Assembly: GCA_003560915.1 (NCBI GenBank)
Contig: PWJM01000181.1
Location: forward strand, 1 to 46,169
Reading direction: 5' to 3'
Source of the DNA: Syntrophomonadaceae bacterium
GTDB taxonomy: Bacteria > Bacillota > Dethiobacteria > SKNC01
DNA: 46,169 nucleotides
Position numbers and translations under genes: made by a program. The notes under the pieces are model-generated. The model searched no databases, was not told where the DNA came from, and worked only from the letters and a program-made list of their open reading frames with translations. Of the stretch, positions 7,346-14,761 are shown in pieces (position 1 is the stretch's first letter; the number at the start of each line of letters is the position of its first letter).

Positions 7346-7495
7346 TTAAGCGGCCCCTCGTTTTAACACCCGTGCCATTTCCAGCATGGCCCCGGGTTTA
7401 TTATCAAAAAGGTGTGTATTTCAATATCCGGGTTATCTCTCAATCGCTGGGCATCCGATTCATTGAGCTTTAAAGCCATATCCACCTGGCCGGAT
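7346..7495 (-). pseudogene. Degenerate gene fragment
   Basis: Within the gene-poor stretch 7209-7787, the minus strand carries coding-like sequence: VDMALKLNESDAQRLRDNPD then IEIHTF in one frame, shifting to PGAMLEMARVLKRGAA in the next, as if one or two bases were lost in a run of A. No start or ribosome site is present. The parent protein was not identified. The rest of 7209-7787 holds the PadR control region, a weak hairpin (7516-7554) and the promoter of the next gene. Confidence 0.35.
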
Positions 7496-7515
7496 TATAA
7501 TTTATTTATGATAAA

Positions 7516-7554
7516 AAGCAGGAAGACCCCTTGTAAAAGAAACCTTCCTGGCTT
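7516..7554 (-). terminator. Weak hairpin, possible orphan terminator
   Basis: AAGCAGGAAG pairs with CTTCCTGGCTT (one bulge) around an 18-nt loop, followed on the minus strand by a T-rich stretch. No intact minus-strand gene precedes it, so it may be a relic of a lost gene. Confidence 0.3.
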
Positions 7555-7729
7555 TAATTTATAGTTATCATTATTAAATTTTTAAAATGCAGCCGTATAA
7601 AGATTTTAATATTGTAGTTATAAGAAAACTGGCTGAAAACCACGTAGGCTTGCCCTGTGGAGCATAAAAAGATAATGAAATAATTGCCATATTAATAGCT
7701 AATATTGATTTATGTTTAGCTATACTTTC

Positions 7730-7758
7730 TTGACATTATGGCTATTTTTTCTTATAGT
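7730..7758 (+). promoter_or_regulatory. Sigma-A promoter of the Phd-Uma2 gene
   Basis: TTGACA (7730-7735), 17-bp spacer, TATAGT (7753-7758), about 30 bp before the start codon. Confidence 0.7.
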
Positions 7759-7787
7759 AAATATAATATTTTAAGAAATGTGGTGAA

Positions 7788-8522
7788 ATGATGCGTGTCA
7801 GTGCTACAGACCTGCAGAATGCTTTTGGGAAATACCTTTCCCTGGCAGAAAAAGAAGACATAATCATAGTTAAAAACGGAAAGAGCGTTGCCAAGCTAAT
7901 TCATTATACTGAGCCTGAATATTTTATCGTTCACGAAGAATCAAAAAACTACAAGTCCCACAGAAAAATTAGCTATGAGGAATATTTAACCCTGGTGAAC
8001 TCGTCGGATCAAAGATATGAACTCATAAAGGGGGAAATTTTTTTTATGGCTTCCCCTGGCTTCACCCATCAAGTTGTAGTTAATGAAATCGGCTGGAATT
8101 TTAACAATTATTTTAGGGAACGTCCCTGCCGTTCATTAACAGCGTCTTTAGATGTGAAACTTTTCGGTTATGCCACCAAATTTCAAGAAAATCCCAATGT
8201 GGTCCAGCCGGATATTATTGTTATCTGTGATGAAAACAATGTTAAGGAGAATAAGTACCAGGGTATACCTACAATGGTTGTGGAGGTTTTATCTCCCACC
8301 ACTAAAGGTAAGGACCTGGTCCTGAAGTTAAATTTATACATGGAAAGTGGCATTCAAGAATACTGGGTTGTGGATATAGACGCTAAAAGTATTTTGCAGT
8401 ATATCTTTTCCCAGGACAGGGATATAGAGAGCGTGCATATCTTCCGGGAAGAAGACACTATAAGCTCCAGTTGTTTTGAAGGTTTGGAGATACCATTAAG
8501 AAATATTTTTTCTGATATATAG
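7788..8522 (+). CDS. Phd/YefM antitoxin domain fused to Uma2-family nuclease-like domain
   Basis: A 244-residue two-domain protein. Residues about 1-45 (VSATDLQNAFGKYLSLAEKE, then IIIVKNGKSVAKL) are a Phd/YefM-type DNA-binding antitoxin domain. Residues about 60-244 form a Uma2 (DUF820) domain of the PD-(D/E)xK nuclease fold: YELIKGEIFFMASPG, VQPDIIVIC, MVVEVLSPTTKGKD, LKLNLYMESGIQEYWVVD. The acidic and lysine positions expected of the active site (PD, EV, K) are present. A GTGGTGA site precedes ATG 7788/7791. It stands alone, with its own promoter. Uma2 proteins are widespread but their function is not established; fusion to an antitoxin module suggests self-regulation. Confidence 0.85.
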   Translation: MMRVSATDLQNAFGKYLSLAEKEDIIIVKNGKSVAKLIHYTEPEYFIVHEESKNYKSHRKISYEEYLTLVNSSDQRYELIKGEIFFMASPGFTHQVVVNEIGWNFNNYFRERPCRSLTASLDVKLFGYATKFQENPNVVQPDIIVICDENNVKENKYQGIPTMVVEVLSPTTKGKDLVLKLNLYMESGIQEYWVVDIDAKSILQYIFSQDRDIESVHIFREEDTISSSCFEGLEIPLRNIFSDI

Positions 8523-8585
8523 AAATGAAAACTTCTAACCAATGATTTTCAAATGTAAAAAAAACTTAATTAAAAAAAACAGAAA

Positions 8586-8611
8586 GCGGGCAGGCCTGCT
8601 AAGCTGCCCGC
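8586..8611 (-). terminator. Strong hairpin with minus-strand T-tract
   Basis: GCGGGCAG / CTGCCCGC (8 bp, 10-nt loop); on the minus strand it is followed by TTTCTGTTTTTTTT. It would end transcripts from ccdA and the truncated thioredoxin remnant. The rest of 8523-8848 is AT-rich with no supported gene. Confidence 0.75.
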
Positions 8612-8848
8612 GAATCTTTAATAAGGAGGAATGTTCTTATTAAAGAGGTTAGGATTTTGACCTTCCTGTAAAAAATAAATCTTTCCTGTGTTACTAATAT
8701 TATTTTTGTATTACCTGTTATTGTCTTATTCTACATCTTTGTTGGATTTCCTTCTTGATAAAAAATTTTTTAGTATTTTTACTTCTTCCCTTTTAAAAAA
8801 ACACTTTCTAAACAATTGTACATAAAAAAACCTGGAAATTAATTCAGC

Positions 8849-8998
8849 TTACAAGTTATCCACGCTTTCCACCAGGCCGGCCAGTCCCTCTTCATCGAAG
8901 GCCCCTATTTTTACTGCAGTAATTACTCCCTCAGTATTCACCGCGTAAGTTGTGGGCAGGGCCCGACCCTGATACCCCTGAAAAACATTTCCCCTTAC
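8849..8998 (-). pseudogene. C-terminal remnant of a TlpA/ResA-type thioredoxin
   Basis: Directly after the ccdA stop the minus strand encodes about 46 residues: GYQGRALPTTYAVNTEG, then VITAVKIGAFDEEGLAGLVE and a stop. This is the end of a TlpA/ResA domain, with the cis-Pro loop LPTT and the G-x-I strand. The WCxxC-bearing N-terminal half is missing and no start codon exists in this frame. CcdA normally passes electrons to such a thioredoxin, so the partner gene seems to have been truncated by deletion. Confidence 0.65.
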
Positions 8999-9678
8999 TA
9001 TAACAGCCCGCTAACCAAAAGCCCCCCGATAATCAACAGCAGAATACCTCCCGCCAGGTTAAAATAGGGTAGATAACTGTTCAATTTCTGCAGCTTACCT
9101 GTAATTCCTTCCAGGAATAAAGCAATAATTAAGAAAGGCACGGCCATTCCCATGGAATATACAAAGAGATACCCCGCCGCAGTAAAAAGGCCAGGGGCTG
9201 TCAGGGAAAGAAGCAGTATGCCTGCCAGAACAGGTCCTACACAGGGGCTCCATCCAATGGAAAATACCGCTCCCAATAAAAAAGCGCCCATCAATCCCGA
9301 TGCCCCCCCTGCTTTTCCTGAAACTTTCCAACTTCTTTCCAGAAAAGCAACTTTTAAAAGTCCCAACTGTTTTAATCCCAAAAAGATTACCAGCAGGCCT
9401 CCCAACCGGTACAGAACCTGCCGGTATTCCAAGAACACCCTTCCTAACAAACCTATGGAAGCGCCCATAATTACAAAAACCAGAGTAAAACCCAAGATAA
9501 AAGAAAGCGATACAAATAAGGCCCGGCCCCGGGAGAGCGTCCCGTCCGATGAACCTTCGCCCGGAAATGCCCATGCTCCCATGGAAGCCAGGTAAACGGG
9601 AATAAGGGGAAGCACACAGGGTGAAAAAAAGGATAACACTCCTGCAGAAAATGCTATCAAAATATTTAATTCCTCCAA
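8998..9678 (-). CDS. ccdA: CcdA-type thiol-disulfide transmembrane protein
   Basis: A 226-residue DsbD-core/CcdA membrane protein that moves reducing equivalents from cytosolic thioredoxin across the membrane. Six helices are visible; the paired redox cysteines sit in SFFSPCVLPLIPVY (first helix) and GWSPCVGPVLAG (fourth). TTG 9678 is preferred: GGGAGG lies 7 nt upstream, while the in-frame TTG at 9693 overlaps that site. The partner thioredoxin immediately downstream is only a remnant, so CcdA probably serves another thiol protein, or is itself losing its role. Confidence 0.9.
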   Translation of the reverse strand: MEELNILIAFSAGVLSFFSPCVLPLIPVYLASMGAWAFPGEGSSDGTLSRGRALFVSLSFILGFTLVFVIMGASIGLLGRVFLEYRQVLYRLGGLLVIFLGLKQLGLLKVAFLERSWKVSGKAGGASGLMGAFLLGAVFSIGWSPCVGPVLAGILLLSLTAPGLFTAAGYLFVYSMGMAVPFLIIALFLEGITGKLQKLNSYLPYFNLAGGILLLIIGGLLVSGLL

Positions 9679-9724
9679 GAAAACGCCTCCCAAGTATCAA
9701 TTATACACAAATTGTTTCACAAAA

Positions 9725-10492
9725 TTATGAATCCTTACAGACTGCCTGGCTTCTCTTAAACATCCACCAGGCCAGAAGCATGAGGGCCGGAGTCATAAGC
9801 TGGATTAAGGAGAAAAAACCAGCACCCCAGGCTTCATTCACGTAGCCCCACAGGGAAAGGGGCATTTCCCGAAAAGTTTCTTCAATAAAGCCTCGGAGAA
9901 AGGAATAAACAAGAAAAAATGCCCAAAAATAACCGCCAGGTTTATAGCCGCGGTTTCTAACCAGGTAGTTGTGAAATAAAAGCATGCTGAGACCATTTAG
10001 AAAACCGTAAATTTGAGCTGGATGCCTTTCAAAGGGTAGAAGATCTGCCGTTCGGCCCAGCAGCTCCTGGTTAAATATATTGGCAATCCGTATCAGCATA
10101 TAGGTAATGGATATCCCGGGAACTGCCAGATCTGAAATTACCCCAAAGTTAAAGCTGTACCTTTTGGCCATGACCCAGGCTGTCAAAAAACCTCCCATAA
10201 TTGCACCGTGAAAGGCCAGGCCTCCATGGTCCACCCGGATGATTTCGTGTGGATTGACAGAATAAAAACCCCAGTTCGTAAGAACAAAAAGAGCCCGGGC
10301 ACCAACTAATGCTCCTAGGATCGTAAGTATAGTTATATTTAACAGTTTATCTTCATTCATCCCAAATTTTTTTCCATATTTTAAAAAAAGATGAGTGCCC
10401 AAAATAGCTGAGATGGCCACCATAAGTCCATACCAGCGCACTGCCAGAGGGCCTATGGTGAATATAATCGGGCTGATTTCTTCTATGAACAA
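9725..10492 (-). CDS. lgt: Prolipoprotein diacylglyceryl transferase
   Basis: A 255-residue membrane enzyme that transfers diacylglycerol from phosphatidylglycerol to the lipobox Cys of prelipoproteins. Family marks: VRWYGLM near the N-terminus, GGLAFHGAIMGG with the catalytic His, the signature RIANIFNQELLGR, and RHPAQIYG. TTG start with an AAGGCGGGG ribosome site. It lies between ccdA and a peptide/nickel ABC operon whose binding protein is a lipoprotein, an obvious Lgt client. Confidence 0.93.
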   Translation of the reverse strand: MFIEEISPIIFTIGPLAVRWYGLMVAISAILGTHLFLKYGKKFGMNEDKLLNITILTILGALVGARALFVLTNWGFYSVNPHEIIRVDHGGLAFHGAIMGGFLTAWVMAKRYSFNFGVISDLAVPGISITYMLIRIANIFNQELLGRTADLLPFERHPAQIYGFLNGLSMLLFHNYLVRNRGYKPGGYFWAFFLVYSFLRGFIEETFREMPLSLWGYVNEAWGAGFFSLIQLMTPALMLLAWWMFKRSQAVCKDS

Positions 10493-10577
10493 CTAATTCC
10501 CCGCCTTTTTCTCTATACGCCCTTTCTACTTGTAACCAATTATACTCCGTTATTTTTTAAGAGTCAATAAACAGCGT

Positions 10578-12344
10578 TTAATGCTGTGTTTTATGCTTAT
10601 GAACATGTTCATGAGTATGAGGATGGTGATGGCTTTTATGAACGTGCTGGTGCTCTCCGAAAGCCGCATCTATAAGCTCTTTGGTATGACAGCAGCAGGG
10701 ATCGGTAAACAACCGCCGGGAGGAGCCGGTTTCCACAATTTCTCCCTGCTTCATTACCATCACCCGGTCCGCTACCTTACGGGCCAGTTCCAGGTCGTGA
10801 GTAATAAACAGCATGGCAAACCCTTTAGAATTCTGCAGCCCCTTCAGCAGGCGGAGCAGGTTGGCCTGGGTAGAGGGATCCAGCATGGAGGTAATTTCAT
10901 CCGCCAGCAGCAGGGCCGGCTTCATGACCAGAGCCCGGGCAATGGCTACCCGCTGTCTCTGACCTCCGCTCAGTTCAAAGCAAAAACGCTTTAAAAAGTC
11001 TGTTCCCCAGGGGAGCTGAACCTGTTCCAGGGCCTCCCTAACCCTGCTGCTCCTCTCCTGTGAAGTCCCGATTTTATTTATATCCAGGGGTTCCCGCAGG
11101 ACCTGTTCCACAGTCAAGCGGTGGCTGGTAGAAGAAAAAGGGTCCTGCATAACGATCTGAATTCCATTCTCCTGCCGGGTCACCCCATTGTAGAACTTTT
11201 CCCCACGGAAGGTAATATCTCCGGCAGTAGGCTTCATAAGCCTTCCCAACATCTGGGCCACGGTAGACTTTCCGGACCCGGTCTCCCCCACCAGGGCAGC
11301 CACTTCTCCCTCCTTAATATAGAGGTCCACTCCGTTAACCGCCTGCAGCACCCGCTTCTTTAAACGGTACTCCTTCTTAAGTCCTGAGGCCTCCAAAATA
11401 GTCACTATTCCCCCCCGGTGACAAGCTACCCGCCTTTCACAACAGACCTGCTGCAGGGCAGGAACCCCCTCCCTACAGCTCTCCAGGGCCTGGGAGCACC
11501 GGCTGTGGAAGGAACAGCCCGCTTCCTGTCCCGTGGGAGGCTCACCGGGTATCCCCCACAAGTCTTTATATGCAAAGTAGTGGGGAGAGGAATTAATGAG
11601 CCCCCGGGAATAGGGATGAAAAGGGTCCTCCAGAAGCTCCTCCGTCAATCCCTCCTCCACCACGCGACCCCCATACAGTGCCAGCAGCCGGGAAGTAAGC
11701 CGGGAAATACAGGATAAATCGTGGGAAATCACCACCAGGGTAAAGCCGTACTCCTGCTGCAGCCTTCCCAACAGCTCAATCATCTCTTTTCGGGAAACAG
11801 GGTCCAGGGAAGTGGTGGGCTCATCCACCAGCAGCAGTTCCGGCTTACAGGAAAGAGCCATGGCAATCAAAACCCGCTGTCGCATGCCTCCGGAAAGCTG
11901 GTGAGGAAAAGCCTCTTTCCACTGGGGGTCCAGCCCTACCAGCTGAAACAGTTCCTCTACCCGGGCCTCCAGCTCTTTCCCCTTCAGATAAAGATGCTTT
12001 TTTAACGGCTCCCCCACCTGTTCCCCAATATTCAACACTGGATTCAGGACCTCCAGTGAATTCTGAAAAACCATGGCAATATGCTTCCAACGAAGCGCCT
12101 TTTTTCCCTTATCACTGAAGGATAGAAACTCGGTCCCCCGGAAATACGCATTTCCTTCCACCCGGTCTTTCCCCCCAATCAAGCCCATTAAAGCCAGGCC
12201 CAGGGTAGTTTTACCGCTGCCGGATTCCCCGATAATCCCCAGGGTATCCCCTTCCTTCAGAGAAAAAGAAATCTCCTGTAATGCCCGTACCGGGGCTCCC
12301 TCCGCCTGGTAGGTAACGCTTAAATTCCGAACCTCTAATACCAT
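10578..12344 (-). CDS. Fused double ATPase of a peptide/nickel ABC importer, His-rich tail
   Basis: A 588-residue fusion of the two ATPases (DppD/NikD and DppF/NikE types) normally encoded separately. Half 1: Walker A GESGSGKTT (39-47), signature LSGGMRQR, Walker B LLLVDEPTTSLDP, then an oligopeptide-transporter C-terminal Cys region (FHSRCSQALESC...CCERRVACH). Half 2: Walker A GETGSGKST, signature LSGGQRQR, Walker B LLLADEITSMLDP. The last about 25 residues are a His-rich string (HVHKSHHHPHTHEHVHKHK), a feature of nickel or cobalt handling proteins. The ATP sites look intact. It ends the order binding protein-permease-permease-ATPase. Nickel is the favoured substrate by inference from the tail; peptides are not excluded. 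Confidence 0.88.
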   Translation of the reverse strand: MVLEVRNLSVTYQAEGAPVRALQEISFSLKEGDTLGIIGESGSGKTTLGLALMGLIGGKDRVEGNAYFRGTEFLSFSDKGKKALRWKHIAMVFQNSLEVLNPVLNIGEQVGEPLKKHLYLKGKELEARVEELFQLVGLDPQWKEAFPHQLSGGMRQRVLIAMALSCKPELLLVDEPTTSLDPVSRKEMIELLGRLQQEYGFTLVVISHDLSCISRLTSRLLALYGGRVVEEGLTEELLEDPFHPYSRGLINSSPHYFAYKDLWGIPGEPPTGQEAGCSFHSRCSQALESCREGVPALQQVCCERRVACHRGGIVTILEASGLKKEYRLKKRVLQAVNGVDLYIKEGEVAALVGETGSGKSTVAQMLGRLMKPTAGDITFRGEKFYNGVTRQENGIQIVMQDPFSSTSHRLTVEQVLREPLDINKIGTSQERSSRVREALEQVQLPWGTDFLKRFCFELSGGQRQRVAIARALVMKPALLLADEITSMLDPSTQANLLRLLKGLQNSKGFAMLFITHDLELARKVADRVMVMKQGEIVETGSSRRLFTDPCCCHTKELIDAAFGEHQHVHKSHHHPHTHEHVHKHKTQH

Positions 12345-12398
12345 AACTTTACCTCCCTGCCGCTATTAAATCTCTCCCGTATAAACCTGCGACTACCC

Positions 12399-13304
12399 TT
12401 AATTTCTTTTTACCACCCTGGGGTCAGCGATTCTTTCCAGATCCCTGCCAAATAGAGCCAGGGAGGTAATAAGAAGGGTTAAGAAAGCCCAGGGATACAT
12501 CAACCACCACTTCCAGAAAGGGGTAAAGTAAATCCCACTGAAATTCAGGGCATGATTGATAATTAACCCCCAGCTTTTAGAGGTGGGATCCCCCAACCCC
12601 AGGAAAGAAAGGGCTGCTTCGGTAACGATGGCCATCCCCGAAAGTCGAATCATGCTGACCGCCAGGATGGGGAAAAGTTCCGGCAGGAAATGTTTAAAAA
12701 TAATGTACAGGTCTCCTGCTCCGTAACTTTTGGCCATTTTTATATATCCCTGTTCCTTTAAGGACAGAACCTGGGCCCGGATAATCCTTGCCGGATGAGA
12801 CCAGGAAAAAAGAGCCAGAACAATAATAATATTTCTTAAGCTGGAACCGAAGAAAGCAGCCAGAATAACCATAATGGGAAGGTCCGGAAGCACAATCATG
12901 ATATCAATCAGGCGCATAATAACTCGCTCTATCCATCCCCCCCGGTAACCGGCCCAAATACCAATGATACCGCCTCCCAATCCCGCCAGAAGAGCGGTGC
13001 CTAATCCCACCAGAAGACTAACCCTTGCCCCATAACAAATCTGAGACCAAAGATCTACTCCCATTTCATCAGTTCCCATAAGGTGATCTCCCCCCGGGGG
13101 CACCAGCGCAGGCCCCGAAGACACATTGTGAGGAAGCCAGGTGAAGAAAGGGGCCCCCACAGCCAGAATTATCATGGCCAGGATTACGGTTAAACCAAAT
13201 TTCCCGAAGATGGACAGGCTTTTCCAAAACGCTATTCCTTTTTTGTATAGTTCCCCTGGTACTCTTAAAAGCAGCCGGGGATTCATAACCTGGCTCTGGT
13301 ACAT
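12399..13304 (-). CDS. ABC importer permease (DppC/NikC type)
   Basis: A 301-residue inner membrane permease with an N-terminal cytosolic leader, about six helices, the DHLMGTDEMGVDLWSQICYG segment typical of DppC/NikC, and the EAA loop near EAALSFLGLGDPTSKSWG. AAGGGAG precedes ATG 13304. It pairs with the DppB/NikB-type permease upstream to form the channel. The gene between the second permease and the fused ATPase fits the standard importer order. Confidence 0.88.
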   Translation of the reverse strand: MYQSQVMNPRLLLRVPGELYKKGIAFWKSLSIFGKFGLTVILAMIILAVGAPFFTWLPHNVSSGPALVPPGGDHLMGTDEMGVDLWSQICYGARVSLLVGLGTALLAGLGGGIIGIWAGYRGGWIERVIMRLIDIMIVLPDLPIMVILAAFFGSSLRNIIIVLALFSWSHPARIIRAQVLSLKEQGYIKMAKSYGAGDLYIIFKHFLPELFPILAVSMIRLSGMAIVTEAALSFLGLGDPTSKSWGLIINHALNFSGIYFTPFWKWWLMYPWAFLTLLITSLALFGRDLERIADPRVVKRN

Positions 13305-13437
13305 ATTAGGCTCCCTTAATATTATTTAAAATAGCAGCAGCTTGGCCCTATTCGTTATGGTGTGATACCCTTAATACAAATTTATAGTTTTAGTTAATAC
13401 TTTTTTGAGCAGCTGCTTGTGACTCTCATAGAATCAC

Positions 13438-14430
13438 TTAAGCCGTTTCCTGTCCCCGGGTTCGGGGGTCCAGTACCCGGTACAGCAGATCCGCCAGCAG
13501 GTTAGCCCCCAGAACCCCAAAAGCTAAAACCAGGAAAATTCCCTGCAGCAGAGGGTAATCTCTCACAAAAACTGCCTGCCTCATCAGCAGGCCCAACCCC
13601 GGGTAAGCAAAAACATTTTCCACCAGAACTGCGCCGCCTACCATGGCACCCATCTGCAGAGCCACCCGGGTTACCAGGGGCAAAAGGGCATTTCGTAACG
13701 CATGGTAATAACGAATCCTTTTCTCAGTGAGGCCTTTGGCCCGTGCCGTGCGGATGTAGTCCTTCCCCATAACAGTAGTAAAGGTATTCCTGACCAGCAG
13801 GTATATTCCACCTACCCTTGCCAGAGAAAGAGTAATCACCGGCAGTGCAGCGTGATGAAGAACATTCTTGACATGCTCCCAACCGGTGTAGTTGGCAAAG
13901 TGTCTCATGGCTCCGGAAAGGGGGAAAAGGCCCATCCCCGCTGCAAAAATTATTAATAGAACAATCCCCAGCAGAAATGCAGGTATTTCGGAAAAAACTA
14001 TCATAAGTAAATACAGGCTTTTATCCTTCCAGGACTCCCGGTGGAAAGCAGAAAAACTCCCCAGCACAGTGCCCAGCAGCAGGCTTAACAGGGTGGCTCC
14101 GGCAACAATCATCAGGGTCCAGGGAAGCCTTCTTAAGATGATGGAGGACACCTGGTCCTTGTAATAGTAACTTACCCCCATATCTCCCTGAATCAACCCC
14201 GTAAGATACCGGGCATACTGTTCAGGCAGAGGCCTGTCCAATCCATAGTACTCAATGAAATACTGCCTCTGTTCTGCAGTAAACGCCCAGACCTCTTCAC
14301 CCCCCTCCCCGGATAGGTGAAGAAAAGGGTCTCCGGGCATCATCCGGGGCAGCATAAAATTCAGGGTTATAATCACCATAAAGGTAATCGCATATTCCAT
14401 TATCCTGAAAACCAATCCTGTATTTTTCAC
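13438..14430 (-). CDS. ABC importer permease (DppB/NikB type)
   Basis: A 330-residue permease: first helix followed by LNFMLPRMMPGDPFLHL, the usual DppB/NikB opening, and the EAA loop with YIRTARAKGLTEKRI (ARAKGL is diagnostic). GTG 14430 is chosen because AAGGGG lies 7 nt upstream and the helix begins soon after; an in-frame ATG at 14535 would add 35 polar residues without a ribosome site. A 133-nt spacer with loose GCAGC inverted repeats separates it from the second permease. Confidence 0.88.
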   Translation of the reverse strand: MKNTGLVFRIMEYAITFMVIITLNFMLPRMMPGDPFLHLSGEGGEEVWAFTAEQRQYFIEYYGLDRPLPEQYARYLTGLIQGDMGVSYYYKDQVSSIILRRLPWTLMIVAGATLLSLLLGTVLGSFSAFHRESWKDKSLYLLMIVFSEIPAFLLGIVLLIIFAAGMGLFPLSGAMRHFANYTGWEHVKNVLHHAALPVITLSLARVGGIYLLVRNTFTTVMGKDYIRTARAKGLTEKRIRYYHALRNALLPLVTRVALQMGAMVGGAVLVENVFAYPGLGLLMRQAVFVRDYPLLQGIFLVLAFGVLGANLLADLLYRVLDPRTRGQETA

Positions 14431-14612
14431 ATCTATACCCCTTGCTGGCTGCTTCCATATAATTGGACGGCGCAAACTTCTACGCTGAATTGACAATGTA
14501 ATAATGCCAAAACATTTATCCCCGGTTTCTGGCATAAACGAGAGGAGGCCCTGGGGCTCTATGATTGTGCCGGCAGCCTGATGACGGTAAGAAATCTTTA
14601 AACCATGAATAT

Positions 14613-14650
14613 GCTGCCTTCCCTTGTTTGTATAAACCAGGAAAGGCAGC
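14613..14650 (-). other. Intercistronic stem-loop between binding protein and permease
   Basis: GCTGCCTT / AAGGCAGC pair around a 22-nt loop with a few further pairs, in the 331-nt gap 14431-14761. No T-tract follows on the minus strand, so it is not a classical terminator; such structures often stabilise the highly expressed binding-protein mRNA. Confidence 0.5.
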
Positions 14651-14761
14651 AGCCCTTCTTACAGCATACAGTAAAATTTAATAATTTTCAATAAACCATT
14701 CATAACTGCAATACCAACTTCCCGATGGAGGAACTTCTTTTCGGTTTAACACAGGTGATAT

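Noticed and set aside
7587-7668. Short open frame MQPYKDFNIVVIRKLAENHV beginning near 7587
   Set aside because: No ribosome site and 26 residues only; it overlaps a short dispersed repeat.
8631-8670. Tiny open frame MFLLKRLGF after an AAGGAGG site
   Set aside because: The site touches the ATG, the product is nine residues, and nothing follows it; probably chance in AT-rich DNA.
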